From: Microcoleus sp036704825
GTDB lineage: Bacteria; Cyanobacteriota; Cyanobacteriia; Cyanobacteriales; Microcoleaceae
Direction: 5' to 3'
NCBI GenBank assembly: GCA_036704825.1
Contig: JAUBSN010000009.1
Location: 1 to 64,000, forward strand
DNA: 64,000 nucleotides
Shown: positions 52,078 through 59,964 of the stretch, piece by piece
Layout: each line of letters starts with the position of its first letter
How positions within the stretch are numbered: the first letter of the stretch is position 1
The notes under the pieces: model-generated
What the model was told of the DNA's origin: nothing
Databases searched by the model: none
Seen by the model: the letters and a program-made list of their open reading frames with translations, nothing else
Program-made: the position numbers and the translations under genes

Positions 52078-52509
52078 TCAAACAGCATCCCCAACTTCAG
52101 CGTATTCGCTGCGACCAAAAATTGCTTCAGCTTCACAGTAATACTTGAACTCCAGTATATTGTGGAAAGGATCTTCTAAGAAAAAAGTACGGTGTTCTGT
52201 AGGCAAACCGACAAATCGCCGTCTCGGTTCTTGATAGAAATTTAAGTTGTTTTGCTGGGCTTTCTCTAACAACGCTTCCCAGTCAGCTTCGGAAGTAAAA
52301 ATTAACCCAAAATGCCGGGGATAGATGCCTCGCTGAGGCGTCAAAGGTTCGCGGCTGACGTGGGCGACAATTTGATGGCCACACAAACCCATAATCGCAG
52401 AATTTGGCGATTCGCGACCTAGTTCGCAGCCGAGCCCGTCTACATAGAACGCTTTTGTTTGGGCAATATCGGTCACGGGGAAGGCAAGATGAAATAAGAC
52501 TTGGCTCAT
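52078..52509 (-). CDS. VOC-family (glyoxalase/dioxygenase-like) protein
   Basis: 143 aa. Two beta-alpha-beta-beta-beta modules: LFHLAFPVTDIAQTKAFYVDGLGCELGRE with the first metal His, IVAHVSREP, and later HFGLIF, TFFLEDPFHNILEFKYYCE with the metal Glu (LEFK). Vicinal-oxygen-chelate family; substrate not known. Divergent from the DUF92 gene with only 11 bases between start codons. Confidence 0.82.
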   Translation of the reverse strand: MSQVLFHLAFPVTDIAQTKAFYVDGLGCELGRESPNSAIMGLCGHQIVAHVSREPLTPQRGIYPRHFGLIFTSEADWEALLEKAQQNNLNFYQEPRRRFVGLPTEHRTFFLEDPFHNILEFKYYCEAEAIFGRSEYAEVGDAV

Positions 52510-52520
52510 GGAGGTACTAA

Positions 52521-53333
52521 ATGCAGAATTCAGAATTGTTCTTTAATTATTTATCGTGGTCTAATCCTTGGTTGGTGGCGATCGCCCTAAATACAGTTTT
52601 ACTCGCGATCGGCACCATTGCTCCTAAAAAATTGCTCACTCCCGCCGGCCAATTTCACGGCTGGGTATTGGGCGTCCTCATCTGGGGCTGTTTGGGATGG
52701 CAAGGCTATGCTGTGGTGATGTTTTACTTTCTTGTCGGATCGGGAGTTACCAGCATCGGCAAAGCCGAAAAAGAAGCAGAAGGCATAGCCGAAAAGCGTT
52801 CGGGCGCCAGAGGCCCAGAAAATGTCTGGGGTTCGGCTTTAACTGCTACTATGAGCGCTGTGGGAGTTTTGGCATTATCTATTTTAGGAGAGACAGGCAA
52901 GATGTCTGTGCCACAAGATGCTATTTCCCTGTTATTGCTGGGTTACGCGGCGAGTTTTTGCACCAAACTTTCGGATACCTGCGCTAGCGAAATCGGCAAA
53001 GCTTACGGCAAGCGGACTTTTTTGATTACTAGCTTGCAGCCTGTACCTAGGGGTACCGAAGGGGCCGTAAGTTTGGAAGGAACTATCGCGGGTATTGTCG
53101 GCTCAATTACGATCGCGATGTTGAGTTGGGCCGTCGGTTTAATTGACTTGACAGGAATTGTTTTTTGTGTTATTGCAGCTTTTATTGCCACGAACATCGA
53201 GAGCGTGATTGGGGCGACGGTGCAATCAAAGTTTGAGTGGCTGACGAACGAGGTGGTAAATTTTTTTAATACACTCATAGGAGCGATCGCAGCGATCGTT
53301 TTAGCGGCGACCTGGAGAGCTTTTTTAGCTTAG
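52521..53333 (+). CDS. DUF92 membrane protein, VTE6-like phytyl-phosphate kinase
   Basis: 270 aa, about six membrane segments (WLVAIALNTVLLAIGTI, GWVLGVLIWGCLGW, GYAVVMFYFLVGSG...). The DUF92/TIGR00297 pattern GVTSIGKAEKEAEGIAEKRSGARGPENVWGSALTATMSAV and SDTCASEIGKAYGKRTFLIT is complete. Plant and cyanobacterial relatives phosphorylate phytyl phosphate to phytyl diphosphate for tocopherol and phylloquinone synthesis from chlorophyll-derived phytol. Function by homology. Confidence 0.78.
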   Translation: MQNSELFFNYLSWSNPWLVAIALNTVLLAIGTIAPKKLLTPAGQFHGWVLGVLIWGCLGWQGYAVVMFYFLVGSGVTSIGKAEKEAEGIAEKRSGARGPENVWGSALTATMSAVGVLALSILGETGKMSVPQDAISLLLLGYAASFCTKLSDTCASEIGKAYGKRTFLITSLQPVPRGTEGAVSLEGTIAGIVGSITIAMLSWAVGLIDLTGIVFCVIAAFIATNIESVIGATVQSKFEWLTNEVVNFFNTLIGAIAAIVLAATWRAFLA

Positions 53334-53658
53334 TTAATCCCGGACGCATTCGCGACCCAATCAACCTGGTTTTTTTATGATAATTCAAACGATTAATATT
53401 ATGTCCGGTCGATTACCCCTAATACGGTAGGGGCAGCTTCACGAAAAATATCTGCCAATAATTGACCATCTCAAAAACCGTTCGGCTGACGCTCACGGCG
53501 AAGCCCGCCATTTTAATCGCGGTCACTCGATCGCACACGATCTAACGCAGTATTTTTGGAAAAAAAGTCGGTGGTGCAGTCCAGGGCTATTAGCTATTAA
53601 TCATTAGTCATGAGTCTCAATTAATCAACTCGTGACTAATGATTAATAGTTAATCAAA
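53334..53658. other. Intergenic region between convergent genes
   Basis: No gene. Contains CTAATACGGTAGGGGCAG (near 53418), a GCTGACGCTCACGGCGAAGCCCGC repeat segment (53484-53507, split here into two short pieces GCTGACGCTCACGG and CGAAGCCCGCC), and the palindrome listed next. Confidence 0.4.
53590..53653. terminator. 25-bp inverted repeat just after hetR
   Basis: Arms 53590-53614 (TTAGCTATTAATCATTAGTC then ATGAG) and 53629-53653 (CTCGTGACTAATG then ATTAATAGTTAA) match except for two positions; loop 14 bases. It ends five bases before the hetR stop codon. Possible terminator for the minus-strand hetR, or a dispersed palindrome. Confidence 0.5.
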
Positions 53659-54564
53659 CTAAGCGTCGTCTTGCGGCCCAAAAACCATTTGTAAAATCAT
53701 CGTCGGTTCGCCCCGCTTGTGATAGCGGTCGGCCCAATTGCGAATAACTTCATCTAATTCTTCAAGGGCTTGGTCGAGCCGTTCCGGCGGAATATCCAAA
53801 GTCTCCATAATTCGCATCACCTTCGGTTGTTTTTCCGCCCAATCCTTCATCAGCCGGAAATATCTAGCCGTATCCTCAACCATAGTAAATGTCCGCTCTT
53901 CCTGCTCTGCTGGAGAGTAAGTAGCGCGGGTGAGGGCATAAAACGGCATTCCCCAAGGAGAATCAATACGAGTAACTGTTCCCGAATAGATCAAGCGGCG
54001 CTTGATGTGTTCTGCTAAAGCTTCGCTCAAAGGCATTCGCCTTTCTGGAGGCATATCTTCTTGCGATCGCCTGTGCAGAAACTCAATCAGCTCCATAAAC
54101 TGAAAAGAATTGATCAGTTGAGCGTCTGGCGGATTAGGAGGAATCTTGCTTTCGAGATATTTTTTTTCATCTACAGTCAAATTGTTTCCCGGAATGCGAG
54201 GGCGTCCCGGCATCCAACCATACTGTTCCAGCCAGACATAAGGAAACTGAATCAAATATCTCGGTTCCTGGGAACCCAGCATTTTCAGCAATTTTCCCTG
54301 AGTCAGAGCTTCTTGGACTTCCTCAACAATCACCTTCACCCGTTTAGGCTCAATGTGATGCAAGTGTCCAGTCATCCGCAGGTTGTTTTTTTCCTCAATA
54401 TAGGTCATGTAAATAGCACACTTAGCCGCCGTTGCGGCCGCGTCTAGAAACGCCCCGTGCCTGTGCCCACTGGTTCTCATGGCGCTAAACGCCAGATATA
54501 GCATGATCTGATCCATTGCACTAGGGCTGAGGCTTTTGACCAGATCCAAAGAATCATTTTTCAT
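53659..54564 (-). CDS. hetR: HetR, master regulator of cell differentiation
   Basis: 301 aa from ATG at 54564. The pattern DQIMLYLAFSAMRTSGHRHGAFLDAAATAAKCAIYMTY is nearly invariant in HetR, and so are HLHHIEPKRVKVIVEEV, LKMLGSQEPRYLIQFPYVWLEQY and HIKRRLIYSGTVTRIDSPWGMPFYALTR. Cys49 (the dimer-forming Cys48 of Anabaena) and Ser153 (Anabaena Ser152) are present. The C-terminal hood domain ends LQMVFGPQDDA. HetR binds DNA as a dimer; RGSGR peptides inhibit it. An ATG 11 codons upstream (54597) has a better ribosome site (GGAGG, 8 bases) and would add MPPNLAISGIV. A 723-base leader precedes the gene. Confidence 0.95.
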   Translation of the reverse strand: MKNDSLDLVKSLSPSAMDQIMLYLAFSAMRTSGHRHGAFLDAAATAAKCAIYMTYIEEKNNLRMTGHLHHIEPKRVKVIVEEVQEALTQGKLLKMLGSQEPRYLIQFPYVWLEQYGWMPGRPRIPGNNLTVDEKKYLESKIPPNPPDAQLINSFQFMELIEFLHRRSQEDMPPERRMPLSEALAEHIKRRLIYSGTVTRIDSPWGMPFYALTRATYSPAEQEERTFTMVEDTARYFRLMKDWAEKQPKVMRIMETLDIPPERLDQALEELDEVIRNWADRYHKRGEPTMILQMVFGPQDDA

Positions 54565-55287
54565 CACTATCCCCGAAATAGCCAAATTAGGAGGCATTTT
54601 ATCGTCCTCCATTAAATTATTGCGAGAGCGCCGAATCAAGCATAGCCGGCTGTCGCCGGAAAGCTTGCCAGCTACCCTAATATTCAGGTTAGTTAATTTC
54701 CCTGAGGTAACAGGGGCATGGGCTTAAAGGCTATCCACACCGCATAAGTGGTTCTTATTGGTGGCCAATTTAAGTAGATTGCTGCACCCTCTGCGCTGAC
54801 AGTTTACCTATATATAAGTTAGTTATCGCAAGTTAATTATAGTGCAGGGGTTGAAAATTAAACCCTACCTGTGGGGGGGAGAAGGTAAATAACTTTTGCG
54901 CTCCGAGGACTTTGAGGCGAGTCCGAGGTGATAATTATTGAATAGTCATGGATGCCGAAACTCGGTTTGACAAACTAAAGTATGGCGGGGAGGGCGAGGG
55001 ATATCGGTTAAACAACCCAGACGATCGGAGGCTTTTGGCTAATTCCTGTTTTATTGAAGGGTTTTCAATACAAAACCGCCACCTACTAGAATCTATCTCT
55101 AGGTAGATGGCAGTTCCAGGTTTATATGCTAACATTTATCACACAAAAAAGAATCTCCTAATAACTTTCCACAAAAAGTCCAGTTGTCGCTTAACCTGAA
55201 AAACTAGAATCCCAGAAAATCCGATCGCGCGATCGAGTGAACGGCCAGAACCAACTCAGTTATGGTAATAGCTTGCGTCCAGTGCCG
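54565..55287. promoter_or_regulatory. Long hetR leader between patX and hetR
   Basis: 723 bases without a supported gene. GGAGG at 54603-54607 (minus strand) is the ribosome site of the alternative hetR start. Repeated TCCGAGG (54902-54908, 54922-54928) and an imperfect dyad CCACCTAC/GTAGATGG (about 55079-55110) are the only sequence features noted. In Anabaena hetR has several promoters over a comparably long leader. Confidence 0.5.
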
Positions 55288-55515
55288 TTAGAAACCTTGT
55301 AGCGGATGAGTGTAAACATTGGGCTCAGTAAAATTCCTGCGTCCGCTGCCCCTCTCAGGACCGCGCTCGCCCTTTTGTTGAGTTTGGGCTGACAACATAT
55401 ATTGGGCGGTAGCAGTTTCGAGCATTGGGACTGGAAATTCAAAAGCTCGAGCGGCGCTGGCACTCAAGGTAATGCCCAACAGGCTCAGTAAAGCAATTGC
55501 AGTGTAGGTTTGCAT
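55288..55515 (-). CDS. patX: PatX-type secreted peptide precursor with ERGSGR
   Basis: 75 aa. MQTYTAIALLSLLGITLSAS forms a signal peptide with a likely SASA-A-RA cleavage around residue 20-24. Then a spacer, then KGERGPERGSGRRNFTEP; RGSGR is at residues 55-59 (55339-55353). It lies upstream of hetR on the same strand, the arrangement known for the PatX family, whose RGSGR core inhibits HetR and patterns differentiation. Sequence, signal peptide, pentapeptide and neighbour all agree. A 16-residue tail follows the pentapeptide. Short genes like this are often missed. Confidence 0.85.
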   Translation of the reverse strand: MQTYTAIALLSLLGITLSASAARAFEFPVPMLETATAQYMLSAQTQQKGERGPERGSGRRNFTEPNVYTHPLQGF

Positions 55516-55611
55516 GGGTAGTATCCGTGTCAGTGTCTATTACGTGATACGGACTTGCCCCGGTCTATCAGGATAGATATCTGTGCAATTTTCGGATCTG
55601 TGCAAAAAACC

Positions 55612-57414
55612 TTACCTTTTCAATTCTACTGCTCCCGCCAGCAGCCAAGCACCCGCCGAATTGAGCCGACCCCATACTGTCAGAGGCTTTTCGGTTTCGC
55701 AATTCTGTAAAAATCTGTCGGTTTCCGAGTCCAAAGTCACGAGTTGCCAAGTTTGACCGGCTACAGATGCGGGGCTTGTCAGCGTTAGCGTCCAGTCTTG
55801 TTCGCCGAGGCGGCGGAAAATGCCCGAAAATTGGCTGTGAGTATTTGCTGTTTGACTGCTTGGTTTCTCTACTGACTCCTGACACTCGCCGCTGGCGGGA
55901 TATGCTTGGGGTCGATCGAGATAATAGCGCTGCCAATCCAGCCAGTTCGATCGATCCCGTGTCAAATTAAATAAAGGAATAACCGCCGCCCTCGCCTCGG
56001 AATCTTGCAGCAAAGCTTCCTGCAAAACTCTCACCGGCAAATCCCGCGGCTGACATCCAGATTCCGCGCACAAAGCCGCCGCCATCCCCGCAGCCTGTCC
56101 GATGTTCATGACAACTGGTTGCAAGCGAGTTGCACCGTTGGCGATGTGAGAGACGGAAATATTTTTTTCGCAGACTAGCAAACCGTCTGTACTCGCAGGA
56201 ATTAGCGCGCTGTAAGGAATGGTAAACGGAGTTCCCGTCCAGCGGCCGCCCCAGCGGAGGGATTTGGGCTGCAGAGGAATGTCGCCACTGGGGTAGTGGT
56301 GGTCGTTGGCATAGTTGCCGATCGCAATTGTTTCACAAATGCCCTCAGAATTTATCGGCAATTTCGCTACTTTTCCGCCGACAACAGGCAAAATATCTTG
56401 TTCTGTGACTGTACTTATCCCTCGCAAGCGCCGACTTTCTCGGTAGTAAGGATGTAAGGCAAAGGAAGAAAGAAGGGAAGAATTTTGTTGATTGTCGATC
56501 GTTGAAATCGGGAAAATATTCTGTGCTAAGCCGTAGCGGCGGCCGAGTTGCGTTTGAATGAAGCGGGCGAAACTTTGACTGTGCCACAGACTTTCTTGCA
56601 GGAATTCTTGTCGAGATGCTTCAGATGCAATTAGTCGATCGACCCCTTCACCATAATCATTACCTCGAATCGGCCAATTAATCATTAGCAATCCGCCCGG
56701 AAGCCTGCCGTAATTGAGAAATTGTTCGGGACTGTAAGCGTCCCAAGCACCGATAAATCGATCGGGATTGTCAACAGGCGGCGCGGGAATTTCTGGCGCA
56801 ACTCCACCTTTACCAAAATCCTGCATAATTGCCACCCAAGTCGGAGCTTGCACTGAATAGCGCTCTGTGAGAGCATTAGAGGTAGCCGGGGCGCTGGGTT
56901 CTCCCCACTCGGCTTGGAATTCCCAACCCCAGCGGTGTCCAACTTCCGCTAAAGCCAGCAAATCTCCCAATTCCGTTGCATCCAAAGTGATTTTGGCCGA
57001 AACCGTAAAATCTGCGAACCGGACGCCAGCAATGCAATCTCCTTCCGTTACCACATCTTGAGCTTTTTGTCCAGAAATCCACTGTAAGTTCGGCAAAAAT
57101 TTAACCCAATCAGCAAAAATTTCAGCACCGGTGCGGGGATCGTAAGTAAAAAAACTGACCCAGCCCCAATCCAAACCTCCCGGCTGTCGCTGCTGGAGTT
57201 CCCGCAGAAACTGGCCCCACAAACCAGTTTGAAAAGCTGCTAATTCATTGCCATCGGGGGCACAAACGCCAGCCGAAGTCAGCATTCCTCCCAGCCAGGG
57301 GAATTCGCTTACTAAAATAGTTTTGGCACCTCGGCGGGCTGCTTGCACGGCTGCTGCGGTGCCGCCTGTGCCGCCACCGACTACCAAAACATCTGCTTTT
57401 AAGACCGAAGACAT
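55612..57414 (-). CDS. FAD-dependent oxidoreductase
   Basis: 600 aa from ATG at 57414 (frame open to 57426). Rossmann dinucleotide fold at the N-terminus: VLVVGGGTGGTAAAVQAARRG; further FAD patterns: WLGGMLTSAGVCAP and LDATELGDLLALAEVGHRWGW. The C-terminal part carries SNIGQAAGMAAALCAESG-like FAD-binding sequence (VMNIGQAAGMAAALCAE) and a beta-domain. Belongs to the FAD_oxidored (PF12831-like) class; substrate unknown. Nearest upstream gene is divergent cysC, nearest downstream patX. Confidence 0.78.
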   Translation of the reverse strand: MSSVLKADVLVVGGGTGGTAAAVQAARRGAKTILVSEFPWLGGMLTSAGVCAPDGNELAAFQTGLWGQFLRELQQRQPGGLDWGWVSFFTYDPRTGAEIFADWVKFLPNLQWISGQKAQDVVTEGDCIAGVRFADFTVSAKITLDATELGDLLALAEVGHRWGWEFQAEWGEPSAPATSNALTERYSVQAPTWVAIMQDFGKGGVAPEIPAPPVDNPDRFIGAWDAYSPEQFLNYGRLPGGLLMINWPIRGNDYGEGVDRLIASEASRQEFLQESLWHSQSFARFIQTQLGRRYGLAQNIFPISTIDNQQNSSLLSSFALHPYYRESRRLRGISTVTEQDILPVVGGKVAKLPINSEGICETIAIGNYANDHHYPSGDIPLQPKSLRWGGRWTGTPFTIPYSALIPASTDGLLVCEKNISVSHIANGATRLQPVVMNIGQAAGMAAALCAESGCQPRDLPVRVLQEALLQDSEARAAVIPLFNLTRDRSNWLDWQRYYLDRPQAYPASGECQESVEKPSSQTANTHSQFSGIFRRLGEQDWTLTLTSPASVAGQTWQLVTLDSETDRFLQNCETEKPLTVWGRLNSAGAWLLAGAVELKR

Positions 57415-57735
57415 GGGCAATAGCATTTTAGATTTGAGATTTGAGATTGCGAAAGGCTCAGTAAGGCGATCGGTTCGCTAGGGATAAATGTTCGGTGTTG
57501 GCGATCGCGAAGTGAATTTTACTGTATAAAGACTTGACAAATAATAAATCGGGAATTATACAGCGATCGCACAATTTTGTTACTAAATGACCGCAGGAGC
57601 GATCGCAACTTTTGATTTCTCACTTTTTGCGCGCAAATATTGCCAATATGACACCGCGAATAACGATAATAGAAAAAAGGGAACTGCATCTCTAAAGTTT
57701 TACGTCTTAATAATTTCCCAGTTACTAATTAACGG
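57415..57735. promoter_or_regulatory. Divergent region, FAD oxidoreductase / cysC
   Basis: 321 bases. Several GCGATCGC sites and an A+T-rich stretch before cysC. No gene; no operator recognised. Confidence 0.4.
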
Positions 57736-58266
57736 ATGCAAATGGAAAAAGGTTTTATTTTGTGGTTTACCGGGCTGAGCGGTTCCGGCAAGACAACTAT
57801 CACCAAAGCTCTGGAACCCGAATTGAAGGCAAGAGGTTGCAAAGTTGAAATATTGGATGGAGATGTCGTTCGCACCAACTTGTCAAAAGGTTTGGGATTT
57901 AGCCGAGAAGACCGAGATACTAATATTCGGCGGATTGGATTTGTAGCGAACCTACTGAGTCGCAATGGAGTTGTGGCAATGACGGCAGCTATTAGCCCCT
58001 ACAGAGCAATTCGCGACGAAATTAGAGCGATGGAGTCCAATTTTGTTGAAGTATATATCACAGCGCCGTTAGAAGTGTGCGAAAGTCGCGATGTCAAGGG
58101 GCTGTACGCTAAGGCCAGAGCAGGAGAAATTAAGGGTTTTACGGGAATTGACGATCCTTATGAAGAACCGCTCAATCCTGAGATTATTTGTTACACAGAG
58201 CGAGAAAGTGTGGAAGAGAGTGTTAAAAAAGTTCTGAGCAAGTTAGAAGAGTTGGGTTACATTTGA
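57736..58266 (+). CDS. cysC: Adenylylsulfate (APS) kinase
   Basis: 176 aa. Converts APS and ATP to PAPS. P-loop WFTGLSGSGKTTI (residues 10-22); DGDVVRTNLSKGLGFSREDRDTNIRRIGFVA is the APS-binding block with the conserved Arg; ISPYRAIRDEIR and FTGIDDPYEEPLNPEI complete the family. Full length. Followed 37 bases later by a polysaccharide export gene on the same strand. PAPS feeds both sulfate reduction and sulfotransferases. Confidence 0.94.
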   Translation: MQMEKGFILWFTGLSGSGKTTITKALEPELKARGCKVEILDGDVVRTNLSKGLGFSREDRDTNIRRIGFVANLLSRNGVVAMTAAISPYRAIRDEIRAMESNFVEVYITAPLEVCESRDVKGLYAKARAGEIKGFTGIDDPYEEPLNPEIICYTERESVEESVKKVLSKLEELGYI

Positions 58267-58303
58267 TGGTGGCGGGGTAGGAAGCGGATAGGGGCAAAAG
58301 GCG

Positions 58304-59902
58304 ATGGCGAGCAAAAACTATTCAAAATTCAATACTGTCAAAGGTTTCACGGTCAAAATTTTAACAGTGTCAGCGTTGGCTGCGAGTTCATCTCCGGCGG
58401 TAGCCCAATTTTTGCCTCCTCCTCCTGCCTTCTCTCCTCCTCCTCCTCCCCCTGGTTCTGCTGTTCCCGTACCTGTGCCCGCAGTTCCGGGATTTCCGGC
58501 GGTTCCGGCAAGTGAACCTTCAAGTGTCCGATCGGAAGTTTACACTTTAGGCGCGGGCGATCGCATTCAAATGGACATCTTCAACGTCCCGGAATACAGC
58601 GGCCCCAACGGTCAACACCAAGTACAGGCCGACGGTTCCCTGAATTTGCCGTTAATTGGCAGCGTTTCAGTGTACGGGATGACTCTAGAACAAGCTTCTA
58701 ATGCTGTTAAAGACAAATACGGCAAATACCTCAAACGTCCTTGGATTACCCTGAAACTGCTGGCGGCACGTCCTTTGCAAATTGCGATCGCGGGCGAAAT
58801 CAACCGCCCCGGAGCCTATACAATATCCTCAGCAGCAGGCCCCGGAGGCACAGCAGAGCAAATGGGAACTCAAATGCCGACAATATCGCGGGCTCTGCGA
58901 ATGGCCGGCGGAATTACGCAGTCAGCAGACGTGCGGCAAATCAAAATTCGCCGCCCCCAGCGCAACGCACCCGAACAAATTATTAGTGTGGATTTGTGGG
59001 AATTATTGCAAAACGGCGATTTGCGGGCCGATATGACGTTGCGCGACGGCGATACTATATTTATTCCCACTGTAACTAGCCTCAACCGTCAAGAAGCACC
59101 GACTTTAGCCGTAGCTAACATTACCGGACAAAGCACTCAACCAATTAATATTGCTGTGGTGGGCGAAGTAACTCGCCCCGGTACTTATACTTTGGCAAAA
59201 GATGTTCAAAGTAGGGTACAAGAGAATGAAATGGGTGAAAATTCTGGTTTGTTTGCTGCCAGCGAAACCAACGGCGGGGAAACAGTTTTGCAGCAAACTG
59301 TAACGAGGGCAATTAAAATGGCGGGCGGCATTACGCCGGTAGCTGATATCAGACAAATACAAGTTCGCCGCCTGACGCGGGCGGGTACAGAACAAATTAT
59401 TAATGTGAATTTGTGGCAACTTTTGGAAGGGGGAGATGTATCCCAAGATTTAGCCCTGCAACAGGGAGATACGGTAATAGTTCCCAAAGCCGAGAATCTC
59501 GATGCAGCTCAAGACGAAGAAGTTGCTAATTCTAATTTTTCACCGGATACGATTAAGGTCAACATTGTGGGAGAAGTCGTGAAACCCGGAGCGATTGCGG
59601 TGGTGCCAAACACTACTTTAAATCAAGCGCTGGTAGCAGCGGGAGGTTTTAATAAAGCGCGGGCTCAAATGGATTCGGTGGATTTAATTCGCCTCAATCC
59701 TAACGGCACAGTTTCCCAGCTAACTGTTAAGGTTAATTTTTCTGCAACTGCCAATGAAGAAACTAATCCCAAACTAAAAAACAATGATGTAATTATGGTA
59801 AGGCGATCGGGTCGCGCTACGTTCTCGGATAATGTAGGTGGGACTCTCGCTCCTCTCAGCCCGCTGTTAGGAATATTTCGGTTGTTCGATATTTTCAGGT
59901 AA
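58304..59902 (+). CDS. Wza-type polysaccharide export outer-membrane protein
   Basis: 532 aa. Signal peptide (~1-36, ending SSPAVAQ), then a Pro-rich spacer (PPPPAFSPPPPPPGS), then the Poly_export domain (LGAGDRIQMDIFNVPEYSG) and two or three SLBB repeats (LQIAIAGEINRPGAYTI; INIAVVGEVTRPGTYTL; IKVNIVGEVVKPGAIAV). Wza-class proteins form the outer-membrane channel for capsule or EPS. Between SLBBs two 40-residue segments (VRQIKIRRPQRN, IRQIQVRRLTRAG) are duplicated. Paired with the next gene. ATG at 58304. Confidence 0.86.
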   Translation: MASKNYSKFNTVKGFTVKILTVSALAASSSPAVAQFLPPPPAFSPPPPPPGSAVPVPVPAVPGFPAVPASEPSSVRSEVYTLGAGDRIQMDIFNVPEYSGPNGQHQVQADGSLNLPLIGSVSVYGMTLEQASNAVKDKYGKYLKRPWITLKLLAARPLQIAIAGEINRPGAYTISSAAGPGGTAEQMGTQMPTISRALRMAGGITQSADVRQIKIRRPQRNAPEQIISVDLWELLQNGDLRADMTLRDGDTIFIPTVTSLNRQEAPTLAVANITGQSTQPINIAVVGEVTRPGTYTLAKDVQSRVQENEMGENSGLFAASETNGGETVLQQTVTRAIKMAGGITPVADIRQIQVRRLTRAGTEQIINVNLWQLLEGGDVSQDLALQQGDTVIVPKAENLDAAQDEEVANSNFSPDTIKVNIVGEVVKPGAIAVVPNTTLNQALVAAGGFNKARAQMDSVDLIRLNPNGTVSQLTVKVNFSATANEETNPKLKNNDVIMVRRSGRATFSDNVGGTLAPLSPLLGIFRLFDIFR

Positions 59903-59964
59903 TTTGAATAGACTGGCATTAATATCTCAGAAACCAGCTTTCTAGAAAAATTTGCGGTTTGGTA

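Noticed and set aside
54935..55135. 66-aa open frame in the hetR leader
   Set aside because: Starts inside a repeat, no ribosome site, no RGSGR-like motif, no recognisable similarity.
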